Of a stretch of DNA of 64,000 nucleotides, positions 10,699 to 19,135 are shown in pieces. Under the pieces are notes generated by a model. It was not told the origin of the DNA, ran no database searches, and was given only the letters and a program-made list of their open reading frames with translations. Every line of letters starts with the position of its first letter. The first letter of the stretch is position 1. The translations under genes and the position numbers were made by a program. The DNA comes from Candidatus Peribacteria bacterium (lineage in GTDB: Bacteria > Patescibacteriota > Gracilibacteria > Absconditabacterales > Absconditicoccaceae): positions 62,001-126,000 of the forward strand of contig CP060225.1 of NCBI GenBank assembly GCA_023898485.1, written 5' to 3'.

Positions 10699-10811
10699 AT
10701 TCCTTATAGCGAAAGAGATGACATTGTAAAGGATTTTTTATAGGGTACAAAAGAGTAAAAAGAGTAACAAACGTAAAAAGTGGTATTTTGTTTCTTGTAG
10801 TATCACAAAAC

Positions 10812-11807
10812 ATGGCAGATTTCCCCTACGAATGACTGATCTATTCTCTCCAAGATGATCTGACTCCTAGCAAGCTCAAAGCGGGAGAGTATGATCACGA
10901 TATCGATACAACAGCGCTTGCTGATCGGATGCAGAAGGAATGAATCCACGTCGCTATCCAGGGTGATGGCATCTATCATCATCGTCTCCGCAAGATCAAA
11001 TCTGCACCATACATATATTATTACAAGTGAAACCATGACCTCCTCCACAAACCGCTCCTAGCAATCGTCTGACCACGCAAGATGACATCATACGCAAGAG
11101 ATGTCTTGGAAGAACTTTTTTCCCACCTCCAGCAGTATGATATCGCGACGATCTCAGGCATGGCAGAGGGTGTCGATCAGCTTGCACATGAGCTTTCTAT
11201 GACGCATCATATCCCGACCATTGCCGTCCTTGGAGGAGGTATCGGTACGGTTTCCAAGAGTGTCAGACGCTCTGTCATGGACAGTGTCACGGATGCGTGA
11301 GGGCTCGTGATGTCCGAATTCCCACTGAAATTCAAGGCGACTCACTATAGCTACCCCCAACGTAACCGTCTGGTAGCAGGGCTTGCGTACGGAGTCTTCC
11401 TCCCCGAAGCGAGAGAATGATCAGGGAGTCTGATCACGGTAGATTTCGCTCATGCGATGGATATCCCTGTCGGCGGCGCTCCCCATAGCCTCCATCACGA
11501 AGCCAGTCGCTGACTCCTGCTCGAAATGCAGGCAGGACGCGTCAGACCCGTGTCTGATATTGCTGGATGGTTGGAAGAACTTTTCTCTGACTACAGACAC
11601 CAGGAGACCGTCGTCGATCGTGCGGTTGTCTCACTTTCGGATATACAGGAGATCATTTATGATTATATCGCGACCGAAGGTGAGCAGAGTATTGACTGAC
11701 TTGCAGCGGGTTTGCAGATGGATACATCGACACTACTGGCAGAGCTGACCATAATGGAGCTCGATGGCGTGATCAAACAGGGAGAAGGTGGAGTGTATAG
11801 GGTGTAG
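10812..11807 (+). CDS. dprA: DNA processing protein DprA/Smf
   Basis: 331 residues. Binds incoming single-stranded DNA and loads RecA during natural transformation. Rossmann-fold motifs are all visible: 'LLAIVGPRKMTSYARDV', 'ATISGMAEGVDQLAH', 'TIAVLGGGIGT', 'LVMSEFP', 'YPQRNRLVAGLAYGVFLPEA' and 'GSLITVDFAHAM', followed by a C-terminal winged-helix segment starting near residue 270. UGA is read as Gly at many sites, including the 'IVGPR' glycine, which is conserved in the family. The ATG at 10812 is the first after the divergent spacer to rny. Presence of DprA suggests DNA uptake, as is common in CPR bacteria. It ends with TAG. Confidence 0.93.
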
Positions 11808-11976
11808 GGGTAGAAAAAGGTAGAAAGTAATAGATAGTGGATAGTTTTTCTCTTTGTTGCCATGTGCTACTACTTTATGCTACTGTGCTACTATACTTCA
11901 TTTCCTCTTGCATTCTCCTAGCAAGAAGCTACAACACCCGCAATCTCATCATAGTTGTGAGAGCTTTACTCTGTAT

Positions 11977-12240
11977 ATGTATGTACTGATGTTGAGTGTA
12001 TTGACCTTCGATCTGATGTTTCGCCAGCTACTGAGTGGTGTAGTATTTTTTGCAGATGATGACGACGACGATGCATCTGCTAGTGACTATGACGACGATG
12101 ACTACGCAGATGATGCGGATAGCGAAGAAGGAGATGATGACTATGACGACGATGACGAAGACGATGATGAAGACCGGTCATGGGATGATGAAGACGACGA
12201 TGACTATGACGACGATGACGATGATGATGACAATCGATAA
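11977..12240 (+). CDS. Small exported protein with a poly-aspartate tail
   Basis: 87 residues. Residues 1-26 are hydrophobic and resemble a signal peptide ('VLMLSVLTFDLMF...GVVFFA'). The remaining about 60 residues are nearly all Asp with some Glu, Tyr, Ala and Ser, encoded by G-A-T/G-A-C repeats. Such tails can bind calcium or other cations at the cell surface, but no family is recognised. A second ATG at 11989 is also possible. The gene ends in TAA and is followed by a strong hairpin terminator, which supports it being a real transcription unit. The repetitive DNA is prone to length change between strains. Confidence 0.55.
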   Translation: MYVLMLSVLTFDLMFRQLLSGVVFFADDDDDDASASDYDDDDYADDADSEEGDDDYDDDDEDDDEDRSWDDEDDDDYDDDDDDDDNR

Positions 12241-12265
12241 GATTATCTTCCTCTAACAAAAAAGA

Positions 12266-12293
12266 AAATCCTCCTGTGATGGGAGGGTTTTTT
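12266..12293 (+). terminator. Rho-independent terminator after the Asp-rich gene
   Basis: AAATCCTCC pairs with GGAGGGTTT (one G-U pair) around a short loop, followed by a T run. It lies 26 bases after the stop codon and also sits at the end of the convergent toxin gene. Confidence 0.75.
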
Positions 12294-12302
12294 ATAAATA
12301 TA

Positions 12303-12707
12303 TTATAATGATGGGAATTGTTGTTTGATAAAATCATAATTGTTTTTGATTGTTTGCTTTCGTCGGACAGTTTCCTTTTGCTTTTTTGGTATGTGCGTTT
12401 TCATATAGATTAGTAGTACATCAAAAGTATTATTCTCTTTGTCTCGTAAAATAATCATTCTATTGCCTGAAGCATGAGGAGATGTTTGAGATCAAGAAAT
12501 AGAAAATTCAACCTTTAGGATGGAGTACTGCCCATATGTATGAATTTCTTCGATCAATGATGTTTTGAGAAAATTATGTATGTGTTCTAGCATATGAAAA
12601 ATGGTTATATATGTGCTTTCTCGTGCAGTTTTATATTTTTTCTGAAAGTCTTTGAGAAAATGGCGATCTGCATATGGTTGTATGTGCATACTTGTATTAG
12701 TAGACAT
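12303..12707 (-). CDS. Candidate RelE/HigB-like toxin paired with a Panacea antitoxin
   Basis: 134 residues, basic, with 'DRHFLKDFQKKYK' near the start and a beta-rich core 'SILKVEFSISGSQTSPHASG' then 'GNRMIILRDKENNTFDVLLI', ending in a Lys-rich helix. This pattern of an N-terminal helix followed by a strand ending in a hydrophobic 'LLIYMK' resembles RelE/HigB-type RNase toxins, but the match is weak. Its start overlaps the end of the upstream antitoxin gene by 11 bases, so the two are translationally coupled. One UGA (12492) is read as Gly. I infer the toxin role mainly from the neighbour; catalytic residues cannot be named from sequence alone. Confidence 0.6.
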
Positions 12708-13386
12708 TATGTGGATCTTCTTGTGTGATTAAATCATAGGGGATTATTTCTTTGTCATCACACAATATCCACGGTAATTGTTTATGTGTAAATTCTACAA
12801 TCTGTCATGTATCGGCATCTTGTCGCTTTTGAGCAATCTCCATGAGAAACTCTTTTTCCTCCTCTTGTAGGAGTTCATCACGAACATCGCTAATATTAGA
12901 AATCATATAAGCAGCTCATTTGTGCTCTATCATGATAGCTTCTTCAGCTTCCATTTCTTCTATAGTAGTGAAAAAGATATCCGCTACTGGTCATTGCTGT
13001 ATTCTTCTGTATTGTAGTCATGTGACTGAGTTAAGATGACTATAGTATCGTCCAAAATCCAAAAGATAACAAAGTTTAGCAAGTTTTGTTTTGGTAATCT
13101 TATGGTCGTGTACCGCTCATCCAAATTTGATAAAATTTTTGATGATTTGTTTGTATTTATCTCGATCAAAATCTTTTTCACCCACTGTGTCGTATCATAC
13201 ATCATCAGAGATGAAGTTATCGATATTTATGTCAAAATGATCAGTCAGACGCACTGCCTGTCCGAGCGAGAGGTCAGAGTCACCCTTTTCGATACGACTG
13301 TAGGTCTGGCGTGTGGTACCGATAATACCTGCCATCTCATCCATAGTGAGCTGGTGTTGGGTACGAAGGTCGCGAAGAGAGATCAT
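12697..13386 (-). CDS. Xre HTH - Panacea (DUF4065/SocA-like) antitoxin
   Basis: 229 residues. Residues 1-63 are an Xre-type helix-turn-helix ('LTMDEMAGIIGTTRQTYSRIEKG', 'DHFDINIDNF'). From residue 75 on lies a Panacea domain with 'KLAKLCYLLDFGRYY', 'TGLQYRRIQQGPVADIFF' and the late 'EFTHKQLPWILC' motif. Panacea domains are antitoxins that neutralise many unrelated toxins, and HTH-Panacea fusions can also repress their own operon. The gene is only visible if six UGAs are read as Gly; with the standard code it looks like an isolated HTH of 63 residues. The downstream partner is the candidate toxin. A 20-base direct repeat upstream may be its operator. Confidence 0.8.
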
Positions 13387-13466
13387 AATATGTATGAATT
13401 ATTAAGTATAAATGATAATTCTTATAGAAAACTTATAGTTTTTTTGTCCTTTTTTGCAAGAAAAAG

Positions 13467-13548
13467 GTTATATATTTTAACATTATATATTGTTTATTGT
13501 ATATTTATGTGATATAATAATTATATATGTTATATATTTTAACATTAT
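13467..13548. repeat. Two copies of a 20-base direct repeat, possible operator of the Panacea operon
   Basis: GTTATATATTTTAACATTAT occurs at 13467-13486 and again at 13529-13548, 62 bases apart (close to six helical turns), upstream of the HTH-Panacea gene. Identical spaced sites next to a gene for an Xre regulator suggest autoregulation. Extreme AT content means chance similarity cannot be fully excluded. Confidence 0.5.
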
Positions 13549-13724
13549 GACTTGATTTTGTATGGCACATGATTATGATAGACGCTATGAGAAATTTTTA
13601 TTTTGGATAGCTGTGATATAGGTACGGATGGGTTGAGACATCAGATATACTGCGGATAAAGTAATAATCTTTTTCTACTCATAGAATATCTATTTGCAAG
13701 CAACTTAGTTTATCAATTCATACC

Positions 13725-13748
13725 AAAAACCCTCTCCAAGATGGAGAG
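13725..13748 (-). terminator. Terminator of lgt
   Basis: CTCTCCA and TGGAGAG form a 7-bp stem with a three-base loop; on the minus strand it is followed by GGGTTTTTGG. It lies just after the lgt stop codon. Confidence 0.65.
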
Positions 13749-13761
13749 AGTAATCAGTATA

Positions 13762-14697
13762 TTATCTTGCTTTCCTCGGCCACCAGATGAGTACCGCACC
13801 CATCACCACCATCACAATACTCAGCCATTGGGTACTGGTCAGCCCTCGGATATAGTCATCCAGCGAATCCATACGCACATATTCTAGGACGAACCTGACG
13901 AGGCTATAGAGGATGAGAAAGAGTCCAGACAGTATTCACGCCCTCATCTTACCATATCTTCGTTTGGTCCAAAACAAGGTTTGGAGCACAATTAGGATGA
14001 GAAGTCCCTCGCCAAAACTCGCCAAAAAATTCGTATTGAGTCTCATCTCACCGGCGTACATCTGCGTCGTACCATAGTCGAAGATGAGGTTGAGCTTTTG
14101 CATAGTGGTGTAGAGTGAACCCTTGATCAGAAGGACACCATCACCACTTCGCTCCCAGAGCCCTGATATCATGCGTGAAGAGATCATATCTGCATTGTAT
14201 ACGAGCGGTCCGTAGAGTTCACGATTGAGCCAGTTACCTATCCTACCGAGCATGATCCCAAACGGTGCAATCGCTGCCATCATATCCGTCAGAGCAAAAA
14301 ACGTTGAAGCGTTGAAGCGTTGAAGCGTTGAAGCGTTAGTCTTGGGTTTATGGAACCAAAGGAAAAGGGAAACTGCAATCAGCGCACCGACGATTCACCC
14401 GATGAACGACATCCCACCATTTCGCGTAGCGAGGATTTGGTCTGGATGACTGAAGTAGTATGATGGCTCATAGATCAGCACTTCTCCCAGTCTTCCACCC
14501 AGTATCCCTCCGATGATGATGTACGTGAGGAGGAGATCAACATTTCCGTCTAGGATCGTCTGGAGGGTCGGACTCACTTTTGCCACATATTGTTTCTTGA
14601 CGATATACCAGAGGAACCAATATCCGACAAGAAAACCAATCAGGTACATGATACCGTATCGATATACTGGTCGTCCGAAGATATGGAAGGCGATCAT
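13762..14697 (-). CDS. lgt: Prolipoprotein diacylglyceryl transferase
   Basis: 311 residues, polytopic membrane enzyme that transfers diacylglycerol to the lipobox cysteine of prolipoproteins. Visible are 'GGILGGRLGEVLIY', 'NGGMSFIGG', the signature 'MLGRIGNWLNRELYGPL' with its essential Arg and Asn, and the late 'LVRFVLEYVRMD'. The window encodes several lipoproteins for it to act on. The ATG at 14697 is preferred over an adjacent TTG. UGA at 14395 and 13936 are Gly, the first in the conserved 'SFIGG' loop. A 9-base tandem repeat encodes an insert 'NASTLQRFNASTFF' in a loop near residue 125. The second Lgt-like gene at 8230-9066 lacks the signature. Confidence 0.92.
14302..14338. repeat. Four-copy 9-base tandem repeat inside lgt
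   Basis: The unit CGTTGAAGC is repeated four times in frame, adding a Asn/Ser/Thr-rich loop to Lgt. A related block with CGTTGAAACG units lies inside ileS at about 51952-51985, so this is a dispersed repeat type. Confidence 0.7.
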
Positions 14698-14810
14698 CAA
14701 GAGGATAATTATTATTTTAAAAATATTTCCTGATTGATAATGATTCTAGTGGTGAAACAAAAGAGCAATATTATTTACCATGAATAAGAAATTTGCATAA
14801 TGTATCTTCC

Positions 14811-15740
14811 ATGGCTATACTTACATTTCATATTTCACTTTGTCTGATATTGTTTTTTATGATAGCATCTATTCTTGCGGTGGCTAAGATCATCCTGGTG
14901 GATCTCGTGATGAGTGGTGACAATGCGATCATCATAGCGATGGCGACTCATAATTTACCACACAAATATAAGCGTCTGGCGCTGATGATTGGTGTCTTCG
15001 GAGCGGCAGCGATGAGGATTATCCTTGCATTGGGAGCTGTGTATTTGCTCCAGTTCCAAACGCTGCAGTATGTGGGAGGTGTGCTGCTCCTATATGTGGC
15101 TCGATCGTTTTTTAAGCAGCTCAAACTCGGTATCCAAGACCAAAAAGTCGTTGCCAAAACCTCGCTCTGGGGAGCAGTGGGTGTGATTATGATTACGGAT
15201 ATTTCACTCAGCCTGGATAATGTACTGGCAGTAGCAAGTATTGCAGACAATATACGAGTACTTGTCGGAGGATTGGCGGCGTCGGTAGCATTGATGTTGT
15301 TTTGATCCCAACTTATCGGTCGTCTGATGGATCGTTGGCATTGGATACAGCGAGGAGGACTGATGATTATCATCCACACTGCCATCTCTCTCATGCTAAA
15401 AAGTGATATAGGCATCGGTCTAGGAAGTCTCGCGCGGTCGATCCGATGACTGATAGCGATGATGGTAGCACTGACCTATCTCTATATTCGTACGATTGCT
15501 CCGATCAAATTTCACCTCCGCAAACATCAAATCCACAACAGACGACGTTTTGGTGTGATCGGTGTTGTGGGCGTCTGACTGGCGGTCGCGCTCTTCGTCC
15601 CTGGATGGCATGATATCATGGTGACACATCTAGCAGAGACACTGACGATGATCAGTATCGCATATGCTGCATGGTTGGAGCTAGTGATCCAGCAGCTCTC
15701 TATCAATAGATACTACATGAAACACGAATCCAAACACTAG
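14811..15740 (+). CDS. TerC family integral membrane protein (DUF475/TerC/Alx-like)
   Basis: 309 residues with about eight hydrophobic helices. TerC proteins export metal ions such as manganese or support metalation of exported proteins. Key motifs are visible: 'VDLVMSGDNAIIIAMA' (the acidic 'GDNA' site in a membrane helix), 'GGVLLLYVARSFFKQL' and the second acidic helix 'ITDISLSLDNVLAVA'. After that come helices around 'FGVIGVVGVGLAVALF'. Three UGAs are read as Gly. The ATG at 14811 is preferred over a TTG at 14793. The gene converges with the HemW-like gene; the stop codons overlap on opposite strands by four bases. Confidence 0.88.
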
Positions 15741-16960
15741 AGATGCTCCAGTATCAGTGTCACGACACTATTGTACACGTCCATCCCCGCATCAGTCAGT
15801 TTCAGTTTATCGCCATCCAACTTCGCAAGTCACTGATCGACGAGGTCGGTGATTTTTTCTGTATAATCTTCTACTAGAATTGATGTATATCTGGTCAGAT
15901 CACTTACGCCCGCACTTGTTCTCAGCGCCAAAAAGAATCCCTCGATCAGACGATCTTCATCAGTCAGGACGACGGTTTTGGTCTGATCTCTCCATTTCCC
16001 GTCGAGATACTCTTTGAGTGATTTGGTATTGGTCACACGCTTCCGTTCTCCATCCTCATAGATCAGTCATGATGCGCTGGTCCCGACTCATACATATAGT
16101 TCCATGGATCGGTAGACGTGGTTGTGGATGGATTGCTTGCCCATAGTCGCGAAGTTGCTGAGCTCATATCTCTGGTAGCTATGTCCAAGGAGGATGTCCT
16201 TGAGCAGGCTAAATTCGGTATAGACAGCATCATCATCGCCATACTGTTTCATCGCATAGCCACTGTCTTCGTGTGTAGTGAGATGCTTCTTCTGCTCATA
16301 TCGTGTGCTTCCAGGGAAGAGTTCAAGTGTATAGAGACTGAAGCCATCGAAAGTCCCACTCCCTGCCACTGATTCGAAAAACTGTAGCTTCGGCTCATCC
16401 CAGAGTTGGATATCACCATTTTTCAGTTCTCTCAGCTTCCCAAAAGCGATGAAATCAAGATTATATGACATATTTGGCTCTTTGATCCTCTGGAGTTCGC
16501 GAAGAAATCCGACCAGACTATTGAAAGTGTATTGCCTGTGCGCGTCGCGGAGGATAACATCGTCGAAGCTCTGTATGCCGATATTTCGTCTGATTCTTGG
16601 TAGTTTTTTGTAATGTTTGCTCACTGTTTGTATGAGTGTTATCATATCATCATGTGGATCAGGGTTACACTCGATCGTGAGTTCTGCCACTTCTTCGAGA
16701 TCATGATACTGACCCAGATGATCGATCAGTTCGATCAGTCATTCGCTTCATAGCGACGTCGGTGTCCCACCACCGATATAGATGGTATAGAGAGATTTCA
16801 TCGCAGGTACGATCTCATCTATCTCGCGCTTGAGTGCGTCGAGATATTGTCTTTTGATCCCCTGTACATCAGTCATATCATGCGTCTCCAGCACATGGAA
16901 CGAGCAGTACTCGCACTTATAGTCACAGAACGGGATGTGGATATAGAGACTAGAGGTCAT
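15737..16960 (-). CDS. HemW-like radical SAM protein (coproporphyrinogen oxidase-like)
   Basis: 407 residues. The N-terminus 'SSLYIHIPFCDYKCEYCSF' contains the CxxxCxxC cluster that binds a 4Fe-4S centre and SAM, then 'YIGGGTPTSL', 'LTIECNPD', 'IGIQSFDD', 'NLDFIAFG' and 'YELSNFA'. The order fits the HemN/HemW family. No haem synthesis genes are seen nearby. HemW members are thought to be haem chaperones rather than HemN oxidases, so the exact role here is open. UGA at 16748 and 16088 are Gly. The C-terminal HemN domain ('EDRLIEGFFLALRTSAGVS') is present, so the protein is full length. Confidence 0.85.
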
Positions 16961-17011
16961 AGGGAGAGTAGGTGAAATTGGTAAAGATAGTGAAAATAGA
17001 AGATATATGAA

Positions 17012-17803
17012 TTACTCAATATCCATCACTTCATAATAACAATCATCGATAGGGGCAGATGTGCAGCGATGAATGTCTGGTAGTCATGCATTTGTTGGAG
17101 AAGAGAATAGCTGAGGTATCCCATAGGCTAGACCCCAGTCTCCCGTGAGGATAAAATCCTTCGTATATCAGATTGTTTGTCATCTTGTATTATAGAAAAA
17201 GAGTGTATCATAATTGGCATTTTCCCAGCGAGTATCAGCAATACGACTACCCGTGTAGTTGATATAAAATATTTCCTTATCATCCGTACACATCCAATAT
17301 CTTCCGCTACGATCCCGCCATGCTTCGGTAGAAAGAGTATCCACACTATCAGGCCAGATATCCATATGTTCAAAAGTCTGCTGGCAGGTGCGTGCATATG
17401 ATGGCAATATTCATTGAGATCATCGAAAACTATGATCTAGATCAATAATATTACATGTTGCTACATCTATCACCTCACATGATATAAGCTCTCCAGGATC
17501 GAAATCTTCCTCTACAGGTGCATTATATCAGCGATATGGATCATAGCCATAGATCGATCAGAGGTACACTCATGATGTATTATAAAATTCATCATCTCAT
17601 TCGGAATCTACAGGCATTCCTCTAATTCTAAAAAAAGCTTCATCAGATGCATTCGTACACAAATCAAATTCGTGCACATATGACCATACTTGATCATAGG
17701 TAATGCGAACCCCAGGACAGAGATCAGTAGATAGAGTGGTTTGACTGCCGCATCCAGCAAGCATAAGAACAGCACCAATACTTACAACAAATATTTGCTT
17801 CAT
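17012..17803 (-). CDS. Lipoprotein of unknown function
   Basis: 263 residues. The signal peptide ends in lipobox LAGC (Cys18). The mature part is hydrophilic, rich in Asp, Tyr, Thr and Cys, with phrases such as 'WRDRSGRYWMCTDDKEIFYI' but no recognised domain. Numerous UGAs are read as Gly; with the standard code the gene would be five fragments. An ATG nine bases upstream (17812) is an alternative start. It is likely attached to the outer face of the membrane. Its 5' end faces the divergent small membrane gene at 17891. Confidence 0.7.
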
Positions 17804-17890
17804 AGAGAGCATCTATCCAAATAAAGAACTATTTGCAAATAATCAGCCAAATATATATAAGACACTATCTTATATCCATCTCCTTCTCGT

Positions 17891-18388
17891 ATGCTACCCA
17901 AAATCAAAACACTGATCCGACACATACTTCTTTTCGTTGTGGTGGAGTTCCTGTTTATCCTGATCATTTTCCACGAACTCCCACCGATCAATCTCGTGAC
18001 ACTGATTGGTATCGGACATCTAGCATACTGGCTACTGATGCCGATTTTTGGGCGACTACATGAACGTGTCCATAGTGTCTGGGCCAAATTTTTGGTAGCA
18101 TATACTCCTATCGTACTCCATGTGCTCCTGCATGTCATCGTGGTAGCAGAAGTCGTATCGGAACATTCAGATGAGATAGGCACAGCACATGAACATGAGA
18201 TACTCCGGATGATCATCGGGACGATCGTGGCAGGCGTAGTGATTTTCATAGGGGAATATCTCCTGCATCGTACGACACACTGTGAGACACATCATCACTC
18301 AGCTCATCAGCACTGCTGCGAGGATGGACATGGAGAGTGTGAGGAGAGACACGGAGATGATAGTACTACAATGGTTAAAAATGGTTAA
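17891..18388 (+). CDS. Small membrane protein with His/Cys-rich tail
   Basis: 165 residues with four likely membrane helices ('HILLFVVVEFLFILIIF', 'LVTLIGIGHLAYWLLM', 'FLVAYTPIVLHVLLHVIVVA', 'LRMIIGTIVAGVVIFIG') and a C-terminal tail of about 40 residues very rich in His, Cys, Glu and Asp ('CETHHHSAHQHCCEDGHG'). The tail could bind metal ions such as zinc or nickel; this is inference. No family is recognised. No UGA is used. It stands divergent from the lipoprotein at 17012 and is followed by a short 'TGGTTAAA' repeat stretch. Confidence 0.65.
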   Translation: MLPKIKTLIRHILLFVVVEFLFILIIFHELPPINLVTLIGIGHLAYWLLMPIFGRLHERVHSVWAKFLVAYTPIVLHVLLHVIVVAEVVSEHSDEIGTAHEHEILRMIIGTIVAGVVIFIGEYLLHRTTHCETHHHSAHQHCCEDGHGECEERHGDDSTTMVKNG

Positions 18389-18418
18389 AGATTGTTAAAA
18401 ATGGTTGAAGGTGGTGAA
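18374..18418. repeat. Short degenerate tandem repeat after the His-rich gene
   Basis: Units related to ATGGTTAAA occur four to five times, running from the last codons of the membrane gene into the spacer. It resembles other short tandem repeats found at gene ends in this window. Confidence 0.5.
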
Positions 18419-18487
18419 GCGAAGTACAGTGAGAATGAAATGAGTATCTGTAAAAACTCATAATACTATACATAGAGATAAAAAAAC

Positions 18488-18532
18488 TTGCATTATGATA
18501 GTAAAGAAGTATACTATACTGTACATACAGTA
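18488..18532 (+). promoter_or_regulatory. Promoter and palindromic operator of the BrnT/CopG-like toxin-antitoxin operon
   Basis: TTGCAT (-35), a 16-base spacer and TATACT (-10, 18510-18515) are followed at once by the perfect inverted repeat TACTGTA-CA-TACAGTA (18517-18532), which covers the expected transcription start. A site so placed fits repression by the ribbon-helix-helix antitoxin encoded downstream. Confidence 0.65.
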
Positions 18533-18551
18533 GCAATATATTTTATCTCGC

Positions 18552-18839
18552 ATGATAGCGTCTATGATCGACTATAGTGATGAAAAAGACGAGATCATCA
18601 GAGCTACGAGGGGAGTATGATTTGAGGATGTGATAGATACGATTGCAGAAGGAAGACTTTTGTGGGTAGAAAAGAATCAGCATAGATCACACCAGCACAA
18701 TCTGGTAGTCCTGATACAAGAGTATGTGTATATCTGTCCTTATGTAGAGACTGATGATGGCATGTTTCTCAAAACACTCTATCCATCGAGAAAAGCTACC
18801 AAAATTTATCTCCAATCACTATCCAAATGACAAAAATAG
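18552..18839 (+). CDS. BrnT-like / DUF4258-type toxin
   Basis: 95 residues. The order 'RATRGVGFEDVIDTIAEGRL', 'HQHNLVVLIQEYVYICPYVE' and 'FLKTLYPSRKATKIY' matches a family of small toxin-like proteins with a RelE/BrnT-type fold that are found next to CopG-type antitoxins. In such pairs the toxin is an RNase. UGA codes Gly in the conserved 'GVGFEDV' motif. A second UGA, which a standard-code reader would take as the stop, is also Gly; the real stop is TAG at 18837, so the overlap with the antitoxin is 13 bases rather than four. Confidence 0.75.
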
Positions 18840-19129
18840 TACAAGGAAAAGATATTGCTGGCATGATTGATACTTCTATCACCTACGATGCAGAAGATCA
18901 AAAGATCCTTCAAGAAATAGCACAGGACAGCTACACGGTTGATTCGACCCAGAAGACCAAAGATCGTTTCCAATCTTTGGCTCGTTCAACCAAGATGAAA
19001 AAGAAACCTATTACTATCAGAATATTCGAACATGATATTGCTTACTATAAAAACAAGAGTAAGGAACTTGGTATACCATACCAAACGCTTATTGCATCGC
19101 AGATACATCAGTCTACGCAAGCTACATAG
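18827..19129 (+). CDS. CopG/BrnA-like ribbon-helix-helix antitoxin
   Basis: 100 residues. The C-terminal part 'KKKPITIRIFEHDIAYYKNK' followed by 'GIPYQTLIASQIHQ' is the beta-strand plus two-helix ribbon-helix-helix motif of CopG-like antitoxins. The N-terminal part should wrap and neutralise the toxin encoded just upstream. No UGA is used. It likely represses the operon through the inverted repeat at 18517-18532. Its stop codon lies only six bases from the end of the truncated uvrB gene on the other strand. Confidence 0.8.
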   Translation: MTKIVQGKDIAGMIDTSITYDAEDQKILQEIAQDSYTVDSTQKTKDRFQSLARSTKMKKKPITIRIFEHDIAYYKNKSKELGIPYQTLIASQIHQSTQAT

Positions 19130-19135
19130 TTTTCT

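Larger units (their letters stand above)
13387..13761. other. AT-rich intergenic region between lgt and the Panacea operon
   Basis: 375 bases without a supportable gene. The left part (to about 13550) is very AT-rich and holds the promoter region of the HTH-Panacea gene with a perfect 20-base direct repeat. The right end holds the hairpin terminator of lgt. A 19-codon ATG ORF near 13561 has no ribosome-binding site or similarity and is not called. Confidence 0.7.

Noticed and set aside
14302..14338. Possible CRISPR array
   Set aside because: Units are contiguous 9-mers without spacers and lie in a coding frame; no cas genes are seen in the window.
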